The translations under genes and the position numbers were made by a program. Positions 18,217 to 26,822 of a DNA stretch of 64,000 nt are shown here, piece by piece (within the stretch, counting starts at the first letter, position 1; every line of letters begins with the position of its first letter). The notes under the pieces were generated by a model. It did not search any database, had not been told where the DNA came from, and saw only the letters and a program-made list of their open reading frames with translations. Location: contig NZ_CABVHQ010000017.1 of assembly GCF_902497895.1 (NCBI RefSeq), forward strand, positions 1 through 64,000. Direction: 5' to 3'. The stretch comes from Pseudomonas fluorescens (GTDB lineage Bacteria > Pseudomonadota > Gammaproteobacteria > Pseudomonadales > Pseudomonadaceae).

Positions 18217-20136
18217 TCAGACCTCCTCCTGGAGCTTGAGCAACGGCTCCTGAAAACGCAGCAACCGTCCCGCGTTGCCCAACACCAACAAGGTGCTGAG
18301 GTTGTGCAGCACTGCCGCAATCATTGCCCCCGCAGCCCCCAACCAACCGAATGCGGCAAACGCGACAATCGCCAGGGTCCAACCTAGACCGATGATCACG
18401 TTGACTTGCAGCGTCTGCCGACACTGGCGACTCAAGCGCACGCAGGTGCCCAAGCGTCGCAGGTCGCTGCCGATCAGGACAATATCGGCCGAGGCCAACG
18501 CGATGTCCGCACCGCCCGCGCCCATGGCCACACCGACGACCCCGGCCTTGAGGGCCAACGAGTCGTTGATCCCATCTCCGACCACCATCGGCCGAAAACC
18601 GCTGTGGATTTCTTCCAGGACCCGGTTGAGCTTGTCCTCGGGCAAGGCCTGGGCTTCGACATCGCTGATCCCCACTTCACGAGCCAGGCTATGGGCCACG
18701 CTTTGTCTATCACCGGTGAGCAGCAATTGCCGCCCCAGGCCCAGTGCACGCAGCTCGCTCAGGGCGTGGCGTGCCTCGGGTTTGATGCTGTCCGCCAGCA
18801 ACAGCCAGCCAAGAAATTGCCCGTCCAGCGCCAGCCCGGCGATAGGTCCGTCATGCTCAGGCACGGCAGACGTGGCAATCGCCAGTTGGGCAAACAGCTC
18901 CGGGCGGCCGAGTGCTGCCTCGCCCTGCTCGGTCTGCGCAACCACGCCCAAACCCTGGCGCTCACGAATATCCCACAGCAGCAGAAAATGCTCCTGCGTC
19001 ACCAACCCGGCCAACGCCCGGCTAACTGGATGGCTGCTGGCAGAGCCAAGGCTGGCTGCCAGCCTCAGCAATGGGCTGCGATCCTCGAACGGGCTGTCGA
19101 TCGACTGCAAACGCAGGGTGCCAAAGGTCAGGGTTCCCGTCTTGTCGACCACCAGCGAAGTCAGGTCCGCCAGCTCTTCGAGAAACGCCGAGCTGCGAAT
19201 CAGAATCCCGTGGCGCGCCGCTACGGCGATCCCGGCAATTGCCGTGGCCGGCGCCGACAACACCAGGGCGCAAGGACAGGCCGCCACCAACACCGCCAAC
19301 ATCGCCTGGGCATCGTTGCTGATAAACCAGGTGACCGCCGCCAGCAGCAAGACCAGCACCATGTAGCTGCCGGCATAACGTTCAAGCAAACGAGTGATCG
19401 GCGGCTTCGAACGTTCGGCGCTTTGCATCAGGGCGATGACTTTGCCCAACGTCGATTCAGTACCGGTGCGGGTGACTTCAATCCGCAGCAAGCCATCGAG
19501 ATTGATCGCCCCGCCGAACACTTGCATACCGACACTCGCCTCCAGCGGCACCGACTCCCCGGTGATGGGCGCCGTATCGAGGCTGGCTTGCCCGGAAAGC
19601 ACCACACCATCGGCCGGCACCCGATCACCGGCGCGCACTTCCACCTGGTCTCCGGTCTTGAGCGTGGCGTTGTCCACTTCGATAATCGTGCCGTCGGCCT
19701 GCACTTGCCGCGCATGGCTGCGAGTCAATTTGCCCAGGGCATGAATGGCTTCCTGGGAACCGATTACGCTGCGCTCTTCCAGCACGTGACCGAAGATCAT
19801 GATGATCGGCAGCAAGGCCGCGGTCAGCAGATCACCCGTGGCCCAAGCGCCCATCATCGCCAGTGCGATCAACTGATCGGTGATGCCGTGCAGACTCGGG
19901 TAACGCAGGCTGTACCAGGCCGAACGCATCACCGGCACGGCCACCAGCAGCGAGGCAAAACCCAGCAGCAACTGGCTGACGCCGTTTTGCTGCGGCGCCC
20001 ACCAGCGCCATACCAGACCCAGGCCCAGCAAGCCGAAGGCGAGCATGGCCAGGGTCAATTGACGTGCGGCACTGCGTTGCTCGACAGAAGTCAGCATGCT
20101 CACCGCAGGCTGCGCGGCAGCGGATTGGACAGTCAT
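18217..20136 (-). CDS. P1B-type heavy-metal ATPase (HmtA-like), no N-terminal metal domain
   Basis: A 639-residue P-type ATPase. Visible motifs: TGES (about 192-195), CPC in the metal channel (287-289), phosphorylation site DKTGT (from 331), SSHP (about 367-370), GDGIND (520-525). No CxxC-type HMA domain precedes the first helix. The last membrane segment has HNLST rather than the Asp-containing motif of ZntA exporters, so the metal is not settled. The start overlaps the SPFH gene upstream by 4 bases and the gene ends the operon. A Zur-like box upstream and memory of P. aeruginosa HmtA (reported Zn/Cu uptake, SPFH neighbours) favour uptake over efflux; this is inference. Confidence 0.85.
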   Translation of the reverse strand: MTVQSAAAQPAVSMLTSVEQRSAARQLTLAMLAFGLLGLGLVWRWWAPQQNGVSQLLLGFASLLVAVPVMRSAWYSLRYPSLHGITDQLIALAMMGAWATGDLLTAALLPIIMIFGHVLEERSVIGSQEAIHALGKLTRSHARQVQADGTIIEVDNATLKTGDQVEVRAGDRVPADGVVLSGQASLDTAPITGESVPLEASVGMQVFGGAINLDGLLRIEVTRTGTESTLGKVIALMQSAERSKPPITRLLERYAGSYMVLVLLLAAVTWFISNDAQAMLAVLVAACPCALVLSAPATAIAGIAVAARHGILIRSSAFLEELADLTSLVVDKTGTLTFGTLRLQSIDSPFEDRSPLLRLAASLGSASSHPVSRALAGLVTQEHFLLLWDIRERQGLGVVAQTEQGEAALGRPELFAQLAIATSAVPEHDGPIAGLALDGQFLGWLLLADSIKPEARHALSELRALGLGRQLLLTGDRQSVAHSLAREVGISDVEAQALPEDKLNRVLEEIHSGFRPMVVGDGINDSLALKAGVVGVAMGAGGADIALASADIVLIGSDLRRLGTCVRLSRQCRQTLQVNVIIGLGWTLAIVAFAAFGWLGAAGAMIAAVLHNLSTLLVLGNAGRLLRFQEPLLKLQEEV

Positions 20137-21191
20137 TGTTCAGCTCCCTGGATGATCAGGCGCGTATCGTCTTTAGGATCGACCATAGTCACCGACCCGG
20201 CTTGGCCAAGGATTTTCGGCAGACGCTCGCGGTAGATTCGCAGGAGTATTTCCGGGTCGGTGCCCTTCTGCTGCGCTTGGCTCAGGCTCAGCACCGTCGC
20301 GGTGTCCGCCGAGGCTTTCGCCAGACGCTCACTAGCCTGTGCGTGGGCAACTTGCAAGGCACGGTCGGCTTGCTGGGTGGCAGTCTGGGTGAGTTTTTCT
20401 GCGTCGGTTCGCGCATTTGCCACGGCTTTGTCAGCCTGTTGACTGGCGGTCAGCACGGCGTTGAAGGCGTTCACTGCGGGGCCGGGCAAACTCGATTGCA
20501 CGTCGACCCGCGCCACCTCGATTCCCAAACCCTGTCCAGTTGCGGTCAACTCGGCCAGGCGCTGGTTAATCCCACGCACCAGGTCGCCACGCAGTCGCTC
20601 GCGACGCTCGGCGGCCTGGCTGTCCGCACCGATCAACTCGGGGCGCGCCACCAGAATAGTGTCCAGATCTCGCGCGGCGGCCAGCGCCACTGCACTGCGG
20701 GTTACCAGCCGATCCAGTGCCGGTAACACATGTTCGCCTTGCAGTACGAACGCATAGGGCTCGGTAACTTTATAGAAGACGCGCACATCCAGTTGCACCA
20801 CACCGGCATCACCCGTCAGCAAGTAACCGGAACCGGCCAGGGCATCACTTAGTGGCGTGGCGAAACTCGCCACTCGATCGCCCTGCAGTGCGGCGTCGGA
20901 GCGCAGCAGGTCTTCTACCCGGCGCTCGATCACCCGATCGGCTGCCGGTAACAACACCACCTGCTCAAACGGGCGCGGCCAGGCCAACAACAATCCGGCG
21001 TTCTGAATTCGGTCCAAGGCGCCGAACTGCAATACCACCGCCCGATTCTGCGGATCGATTTGCCTTACGTTGGAGAACGCCCAAGCCAGCGCCGCCAATA
21101 CCGTCACCGCGTACAGCGCGAGGAAGGTCAAACGGCCAGCCTGAATCCACGGGCTGTCGACTGCATTTGTTCCACGTGGAACCTTATTCAT
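20133..21191 (-). CDS. SPFH-domain protein (HflK-like protease modulator)
   Basis: A 352-residue membrane-anchored SPFH/prohibitin protein. One N-terminal membrane segment (LTFLALYAVTVLAALAWAF) is followed by the SPFH core (VRQIDPQNRAVVLQFGALD ... VQLDVRVFYKV) and an Ala/Gln-rich coiled coil (about 230-310). SPFH proteins form oligomeric cages or microdomains that regulate membrane proteases or partner proteins. It overlaps both neighbours by 4 bases, within the ATPase operon. A parS site lies at its 5' end. Confidence 0.82.
   Translation of the reverse strand: MNKVPRGTNAVDSPWIQAGRLTFLALYAVTVLAALAWAFSNVRQIDPQNRAVVLQFGALDRIQNAGLLLAWPRPFEQVVLLPAADRVIERRVEDLLRSDAALQGDRVASFATPLSDALAGSGYLLTGDAGVVQLDVRVFYKVTEPYAFVLQGEHVLPALDRLVTRSAVALAAARDLDTILVARPELIGADSQAAERRERLRGDLVRGINQRLAELTATGQGLGIEVARVDVQSSLPGPAVNAFNAVLTASQQADKAVANARTDAEKLTQTATQQADRALQVAHAQASERLAKASADTATVLSLSQAQQKGTDPEILLRIYRERLPKILGQAGSVTMVDPKDDTRLIIQGAEQ
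21168..21183. promoter_or_regulatory. parS site at the 5' end of an SPFH gene
   Basis: TGTTCCACGTGGAACC matches the parS palindrome at 15 of 16 positions. On the minus strand it encodes VPRGT at residues 4-8 of the SPFH protein. Confidence 0.85.
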
Positions 21192-22228
21192 GGTTGCGAC
21201 TCGGCCTTGGTGCCGAGACTCGGCGGCCCATCAACCAACACCCGGAATGGCGCCGCATCGGTGCGCAAAATCAGTTTGGTACCCGGAGTGACCACAGTGC
21301 CCAAGGTGTCCAATGAGCGAAGCAAGTTATACAACTGCGGCGAACCTGCGTAAGCGCGGCCGTAAATCTGTGCGGCTTCGACTCGCGATTGCGCTTCGAT
21401 ATCGGCTGCTTTCACCGTGGCATCGGCTTGCATGATTCGCGCATCACGCTCGGCGGCCGAACGAATCTGTGCCGCTTCCCGTTTGCCGATCGCCGTGCGC
21501 TCAGTGGCGATGGTTTCGCGCTCGGCACGCATGCGGTCGACGGTGGCGGTCAAGGTCACGGATGGCAGGGTCAGCCGTTCGATACCCACTTGCAGTACCC
21601 GCACGCCGTAGGTGGTCAGTAGTTGCTGATCGATCTGCTTGCGCAACTGCGCTTCGAAGTCGGCAATACGGACCTGGTTGGCGTCGGTATTTACCAGATT
21701 CGCCAAGTCGAAACTGCTGGCCGTGGTTTCCAATGCTGAGCCGACAAAGGTTCGAATCTGGCGCGCCGCTTCGTCCGGCTGATTCTGCACCGCGCGCATA
21801 AAGCGCTGCACATTGTCCGGGTCGCCCTGGACCTGCCACGCCACGTAGGCCTGCACAATGATTCGCAAACCATCGCGAGTACCGACGTCCTGCAAGCCGC
21901 TGGAGGTGGTGCGCAACCGTAGATCCACCGGGATCGCCGCCTCGAAGGGTGCTGGCCAGCGCCAGCCGAGACCAGGTTCCAATAGCACCCGCGACGGGTT
22001 ACCAAAGCGGGTGATCACCGTCGCCTCGCCGGAACGCACTTGCACCAGGCTCGCCGCGGCGATGGCAAACAACACCAGCACCGCCGCCCAGGCCATGCGC
22101 CGCCAGGGAAAAGGCCCGACCTCCTGCGGTTCGCCATGGTGATGATGGTGGTGGCCGTGACGGTGCCCATGCTCGTGGCCGCTATGGTCAGGATGCTCAT
22201 GCTGATCGTGGGAATGTGGCTGGCTCAT
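21188..22228 (-). CDS. SPFH-domain protein (HflC-like) with His-rich N-terminus
   Basis: A 346-residue SPFH protein. Its first 31 residues contain 15 His including a run of six, a probable Zn/Ni/Cu-binding tail on the cytoplasmic side before the single membrane helix (MAWAAVLVLFAIAAASLVQV). The SPFH core follows (GEATVITRFGNPSRVLLEPGLGWRWP), then the Arg/Glu/Ala coiled coil (MRAERETIATERTAIGKREAAQIRSAAERDA). It is translationally coupled to the SPFH genes on both sides by 4-base overlaps. The His tail supports a metal role for the operon. Confidence 0.83.
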   Translation of the reverse strand: MSQPHSHDQHEHPDHSGHEHGHRHGHHHHHHGEPQEVGPFPWRRMAWAAVLVLFAIAAASLVQVRSGEATVITRFGNPSRVLLEPGLGWRWPAPFEAAIPVDLRLRTTSSGLQDVGTRDGLRIIVQAYVAWQVQGDPDNVQRFMRAVQNQPDEAARQIRTFVGSALETTASSFDLANLVNTDANQVRIADFEAQLRKQIDQQLLTTYGVRVLQVGIERLTLPSVTLTATVDRMRAERETIATERTAIGKREAAQIRSAAERDARIMQADATVKAADIEAQSRVEAAQIYGRAYAGSPQLYNLLRSLDTLGTVVTPGTKLILRTDAAPFRVLVDGPPSLGTKAESQP

Positions 22229-24186
22229 TGGGCGGTTCCTGACTGAACGGATTTACCCGGCGCCGCAGGGTCAGCCGGTAGCGTGAAAGTGCGTAGATCG
22301 ATGGTCGGCGCACCGTTGGCGCCGAGTCGATGATCAAGAACCAGCAGCCTGGCGTTAGCCAGGCCGAAGGTCAGCTGACTGAAATATTGCTCCAGCACAA
22401 AAGCCTGGCCGGCGACGGCATAAGCCTTTTGCTCGGCGGCAAAACGCCGTTCGGCAGCCTGGGCGGTGGCGCTGATTTCATGGGCGATGGCCACCGCTTG
22501 ATCGCGGGCAATACTGGCCTGCAACTGCGCCTGATTGGTCTGTTCGCTGGCCGCTCCGCGCTCACGGGATATCAATACTTGAGCGCCAATCTGCGCTGCC
22601 TGCACACCGTGGTAAGCGTTGGCGGCACCCGCCGGCGGATGGATCGCTTCAACTACAGTGGCGAGAATTTCCACACCACTGTTGAGCTTCTGCAAGTCAG
22701 CCTGCACGGCGTGGCCGATCTCCTCGGCAAGCCCCTGACGATCCTCCCCCAGCAAACCGTCGAGGGTCCGCGAAGCGAAATCGTGAACCAGAATCCGGCT
22801 GGCGGTGGCGCGAATCAGGCTCGGCACATCGGCGCTGTTGTAGGTTGCCGCCAACGCCGCCTGATCGGTCAGGCCGATGCGGTAGACAAAACGCACGTCC
22901 ATGTTGACGATCTGAAAGCTTTGTTTGTCGGCGCGGCTGCTGGCGATAACCTGAGATTTGTCATTGACATGGCTGGCATCCCACAGCCGATTGGCGATCA
23001 ACGGCGCGGGGCCTTCCGCCGGCTCGGGCGGTACTGCGACAGACGTTTCCCCACTGGTGGCCAACTCATGCACCACGCCATTCTCGACGCTCAGTACGCG
23101 GCCCAACGGCCAGGGCAATCCGGCGTGCAGTCCTGGCCCGAAGACTTCCACCGGTTTTCCGAATCGTTCGTAAATGCCTCGCCCTTGCAGCGGAACTTCG
23201 TGAATCCCGGTCAGCAGCCAGCCGACCACCAGCACCACCAACAACACCGGCAAAAAGGCCCGGCGCATGTAGCTGAAGGCCCAGATCTGCCTGAGGTCGA
23301 TGCCAAAGCGGTTGTGCAGTTCGTGCTGCAACGCGAGCAAAGGTTGCGGTGGCCAGCGCAGCATATCGGCGACAAAACTCTGCGCCAGCAGCCGTGGTTC
23401 AAGCTGTTCACGGCGCGGGCTGAACAATGACAACAAGGCGCGCAGCAGAAATTCGGCCGCCACCAAACCTGGCAACAGGCCGATCAACACCGCCAGACGC
23501 ACCGGCCAGACCGACGCCTCAGCGCTGAAAAACAGGCAAAACGCGCTCAACACCATGCAAATGATCGCTACCCGGACCAGTTGCCCAAGCTGCGCGGCTT
23601 CGGGCCACTCGGCTGGGTTTTCCTGGGCCAGCTGACGTTCGAACACCAGCAAGCCGAAGGCCAGCAACAACAAAAGTGCCGCACCCACACTGGCCGACAG
23701 TCCCAACGCCGCGCCGGGCAACGCCAGGTTCCAGACCTGCTCGATGCTCAGCAGTGTCAGCAGCGCCCAACCGGCCAACCAGAGGGTCGGCGCGCCAATC
23801 TGTGCCAGCAGCCTGAACCATCGATGACTGATGCGCTCCAGCAATCGCTCGTACCAGCCAAGGGTTTCACCGGGAGTGCTGGCGGCGGTTGCAACCGTCG
23901 CCGGCTGGCGAGTCCCCAGCGCTTGCTGTCGCCAACGACTCACCCACCAGGCCGATTGCAGGCCTGCAAGCACTACCAGTAATGCCGCGGCCAGGTTGGC
24001 CAGCAACGCAGGCCAGACCGACTGGGGTGCAAACACGCCGACAAAAAAACTCAGCACCAGCCCAACCGCCGCCATTCCTGCCAGGCCTATGCCGACCCGC
24101 TTCAACCGTCGCGCGTGAAATGCCGCCTGTTGAAACCGCGGCAGCCCTTCTACGTCCGTCCCATCCGCCTCCAGATCGATTTGCAT
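22225..24186 (-). CDS. Large SPFH-domain protein with multi-helix N-terminal region (HflK-like)
   Basis: 653 residues, the first gene of the four-gene operon. The N-terminal half (about residues 25-330) holds around seven hydrophobic helices, which is unusual for HflK. The C-terminal half is an SPFH domain (LQGRGIYERFGKPVEVFGPGLHAGLPWPLG ... VDVRFVYRIGL-like) with an Ala/Gln/Glu-rich coiled coil. Two similar-looking blocks (helix pairs plus soluble loop) suggest an added membrane module. The substrate or partner is presumably the P-type ATPase encoded downstream. Confidence 0.78.
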   Translation of the reverse strand: MQIDLEADGTDVEGLPRFQQAAFHARRLKRVGIGLAGMAAVGLVLSFFVGVFAPQSVWPALLANLAAALLVVLAGLQSAWWVSRWRQQALGTRQPATVATAASTPGETLGWYERLLERISHRWFRLLAQIGAPTLWLAGWALLTLLSIEQVWNLALPGAALGLSASVGAALLLLLAFGLLVFERQLAQENPAEWPEAAQLGQLVRVAIICMVLSAFCLFFSAEASVWPVRLAVLIGLLPGLVAAEFLLRALLSLFSPRREQLEPRLLAQSFVADMLRWPPQPLLALQHELHNRFGIDLRQIWAFSYMRRAFLPVLLVVLVVGWLLTGIHEVPLQGRGIYERFGKPVEVFGPGLHAGLPWPLGRVLSVENGVVHELATSGETSVAVPPEPAEGPAPLIANRLWDASHVNDKSQVIASSRADKQSFQIVNMDVRFVYRIGLTDQAALAATYNSADVPSLIRATASRILVHDFASRTLDGLLGEDRQGLAEEIGHAVQADLQKLNSGVEILATVVEAIHPPAGAANAYHGVQAAQIGAQVLISRERGAASEQTNQAQLQASIARDQAVAIAHEISATAQAAERRFAAEQKAYAVAGQAFVLEQYFSQLTFGLANARLLVLDHRLGANGAPTIDLRTFTLPADPAAPGKSVQSGTAQ

Positions 24187-24259
24187 ATCACCCCAGCGCT
24201 TGCCATTGCCAAATCCTGGCCTGGGGATAAGTCCCCGGCCGTTGCAAACTTTTCATTTT

Positions 24260-24272
24260 GTTACGATATAAC
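24260..24272. promoter_or_regulatory. Candidate Zur-like palindrome upstream of the SPFH/ATPase operon
   Basis: GTTACGATATAAC keeps both outer arms of the Zur core (GTTA...TAAC) and matches 11 of 13 positions of GTTATAATATAAC. It lies in the AT-rich divergent gap between the SPFH operon and the phospholipid operon, where a -10 region would also fit. Not proven. Confidence 0.45.
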
Positions 24273-24430
24273 GATAGTAGTGAAATTTTCGTGTGCCGCA
24301 CACTCCCGGGTAACGGTGTTATGCACTCGACTGGCCGGCATCAGGGCAAGCTCTCTCACCACCAGCTACGCTCAGGACCAAACATTGCGGCACAGATCAT
24401 CAACACCCTCGACAAGGAACTGTCCACTCC

Positions 24431-25054
24431 ATGCCTTCCATCTACCAGCTCAAGCCGGCCTTTCAGAATCTGTTGCGGCCACTGGTTCAACGCCTGTTCG
24501 ATAACGGCACCACCGCCAATCAAATCACCTTGCTGGCGGCGCTGATCTCCGTGCTGGTGGGGGTCGCGGTGGCCAGTTTCGCCGAGCATTTCTGGGTCTT
24601 CGCACTGATTCCAGTGTGGATGATTCTGCGCATGGCGCTGAACGCCGTCGACGGCATGCTGGCGCGCGAATTCGGCCAGCAATCGCCCCTGGGCGCCTAC
24701 CTCAATGAGCTATGCGACATCGTCGCCGATAGCGCGCTGATCCTGCCGTTTGCGATGATCCCTGGAGTGGATGTGCTGAGTGTATTACTGGTGACCTTAC
24801 TGGCGCTGATCAGTGAATACGCGGGCGTGCTCGGGCCAATGATCGGCGCCTCGCGACGCTATGATGGCCCGATGGGTAAAAGCGATCGGGCGTTGGCACT
24901 CGGTGTGTTGGCGACCGGGATCGCCCTGGGCTGGCTCACGGCAGGCTGGATCAATGGCCTGCTGTTGGTGGTCGCGGTATTGCTGCTGTACACCCTGATC
25001 AACCGGGTCCGTCAGGGCTTGAAAGAAGCCGGCAACAACGCTCCATCAGCATAA
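24431..25054 (+). CDS. CDP-alcohol phosphatidyltransferase (YnbA-like)
   Basis: A 207-residue integral membrane enzyme with about six helices. The CDP-alcohol phosphotransferase motif reads NAVDGMLAR...G...NELCD, so the first and third of the four usual Asp are Asn. As I recall E. coli YnbA, the same Asn residues occur there, so this is a subfamily trait. The conserved SRRYDGPMGKSDRA loop follows. The enzyme should join a CDP-activated lipid to an alcohol acceptor; the acceptor is unknown. First gene of a six-gene operon. Confidence 0.87.
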   Translation: MPSIYQLKPAFQNLLRPLVQRLFDNGTTANQITLLAALISVLVGVAVASFAEHFWVFALIPVWMILRMALNAVDGMLAREFGQQSPLGAYLNELCDIVADSALILPFAMIPGVDVLSVLLVTLLALISEYAGVLGPMIGASRRYDGPMGKSDRALALGVLATGIALGWLTAGWINGLLLVVAVLLLYTLINRVRQGLKEAGNNAPSA

Positions 25055-25064
25055 GGAAATCAGC

Positions 25065-26822
25065 ATGCGCGAAGCCCAGGATCAGACCTTCAACACCCAT
25101 GATGGGGTACAACTGTTCTACCGACACTGGCCTGCCAGAACCCTGCCTGCCGGTGAACCACGCAAGGCGGTAATGCTGTTTCATCGCGGCCATGAGCACT
25201 CCGGACGGATCGCCCATCTGGTGGATGAACTGGACCTGCCGGAGTTCGATTTCTTCGCTTGGGACGCTCGCGGTCATGGCCAATCCCCCGGAGCCCGTGG
25301 TGACAGCCCGAGTTTTGCCACCAGCGTGCGCGACGTGCAGACCTTCTGCGAGCAGCTGAGCGCGAGCTACCAGATTGACCAGGAGAATATGGCGGTGATT
25401 GCCCAGAGCGTCGGCGCGGTGATCGCGGCCACCTGGGTCCATGACTACGCGCCGCGTATCCGTACGCTGGTTCTCGCCTCACCGGCGTTCAAGGTGAAAC
25501 TCTACGTGCCCTTCGCCAGAACGGGCCTGGGTCTGATGCGCAAGTTGCGCGGCAATTTCTTCGTCAACAGTTACGTCAAGGCGCGCCTGCTCAGTCATGA
25601 CCAGCAACGGGTGGCCTCCTACGACAGTGACCCGCTGATCACCAAAGCGATTTCGGTGAACGTATTGCTCGGTCTGTATGAAGCGGCGGACCGCGTGGTC
25701 GCCGATGCCCAAGCGATCCAGGTACCCACCCAACTGCTGATCTCCGGCTCGGACTTCGTGGTGCATCGCCAACCCCAGGAGCAATTCTTCGAACGCCTCG
25801 GCACTCTGCAAAAGGAAAAACATATTCTTCCGGGGTTCTTCCACGACACCCTCGGCGAGCGTGACCGAGCCATAGCGCTGAGCAGCGCCAAACGTTTTAT
25901 CCTGCAGAACTTCCAGTGTCCGGCACACCGCCCTTCCCTGCTCGACGCCGACCGTCTTGGCCCGACCTGCGCCGAATCCGAAGCGCTGGCGGCCTCCTTA
26001 CCGCGCAACTCGCTGCGTGATCTTTACTGGCGCATGACTCGCGCCAGCATGCGCCTGGGCAGTCGGCTGTCGACCGGGGTCAAACTCGGCTTCGACAGCG
26101 GTTTCGACTCCGGCAGCACCCTGGATTATGTTTACCGCAACCAGCCGACCGGGAATACCGCCGCGGGCCGGATGATCGATCAGAACTATCTGAACTCCAT
26201 CGGCTGGCGCGGCATTCGCCAACGCAAAGTGCATCTGGAGGAATTGCTGCGCCTGGCGATGGAACAACTCCGTGAGCGGCACCGCGAAGTACGCATCGTC
26301 GACATCGCCGCCGGCCACGGACGTTACATTCTCGAAGCCTTGCAGGGCGTCAGTCCGCTGCCCGAATCGATCCTGCTGCGCGACTACAGCGACCTCAACG
26401 TACGTGAAGGCAGCGCGCTGATTGCCGAGAAAGGCTTGAGCGAGATAGCCCGCTTCGTCAAAGCCGATGCCTTCGACCAGGCCGACCTCGCGGCGCTGCA
26501 ACCAAAACCGCGCCTGGCGGTGGTCTCTGGCCTTTACGAATTGTTCGCCGACAACCAACTGGTCAGCGGCTCGCTGGCCGGGCTGGCCGCCGCCGTCGAG
26601 CCCGGCGGTTATCTGGTGTACACCGGTCAGCCGTGGCACCCGCAACTGGAGCTTATCGCTCGCGCCCTGACCAGCCACCGCCAGGGTCAGGCCTGGATCA
26701 TGCGCCGCCGCAGTCAGGCGGAAATGGATCAGTTGGTCGAAGCGGCGGGGTTTCGCAAGATCACCCAGCGAATGGATGAATGGGGCATCTTCAGCGTGTC
26801 GCTGGCTCAGCGGGTGCAATGA
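25065..26822 (+). CDS. Alpha/beta hydrolase fused to SAM-dependent methyltransferase-like domain (YnbC-like)
   Basis: 585 residues. The N-terminal domain (1-about 290) is an alpha/beta hydrolase: HRGHEHSGR oxyanion region, WDARGHGQSPG, nucleophile elbow AQSVGA (first Gly of GxSxG replaced by Ala), and the late His in GFFHDTLGERD. The C-terminal domain (about 340-585) has a class I methyltransferase-like fold with VDIAAGHGRYILEA as motif I and VEPGGYLVYTGQPWH. The same fusion is seen in E. coli YnbC. Probably acts on a lipid headgroup or acyl chain. Confidence 0.83.
   Translation: MREAQDQTFNTHDGVQLFYRHWPARTLPAGEPRKAVMLFHRGHEHSGRIAHLVDELDLPEFDFFAWDARGHGQSPGARGDSPSFATSVRDVQTFCEQLSASYQIDQENMAVIAQSVGAVIAATWVHDYAPRIRTLVLASPAFKVKLYVPFARTGLGLMRKLRGNFFVNSYVKARLLSHDQQRVASYDSDPLITKAISVNVLLGLYEAADRVVADAQAIQVPTQLLISGSDFVVHRQPQEQFFERLGTLQKEKHILPGFFHDTLGERDRAIALSSAKRFILQNFQCPAHRPSLLDADRLGPTCAESEALAASLPRNSLRDLYWRMTRASMRLGSRLSTGVKLGFDSGFDSGSTLDYVYRNQPTGNTAAGRMIDQNYLNSIGWRGIRQRKVHLEELLRLAMEQLRERHREVRIVDIAAGHGRYILEALQGVSPLPESILLRDYSDLNVREGSALIAEKGLSEIARFVKADAFDQADLAALQPKPRLAVVSGLYELFADNQLVSGSLAGLAAAVEPGGYLVYTGQPWHPQLELIARALTSHRQGQAWIMRRRSQAEMDQLVEAAGFRKITQRMDEWGIFSVSLAQRVQ

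Noticed and set aside
18406..20235. A 609-codon open frame opposite the P-type ATPase
   Set aside because: Composition is rich in His, Gln and Arg, typical of an antisense shadow. All ATPase motifs lie on the other strand.
24244..24272. The 24260 palindrome as only a promoter -10 (TATAAC)
   Set aside because: Not fully excluded, but no good -35 fits it on either strand, and the arms match a Zur site better. Kept as a candidate operator at low confidence.
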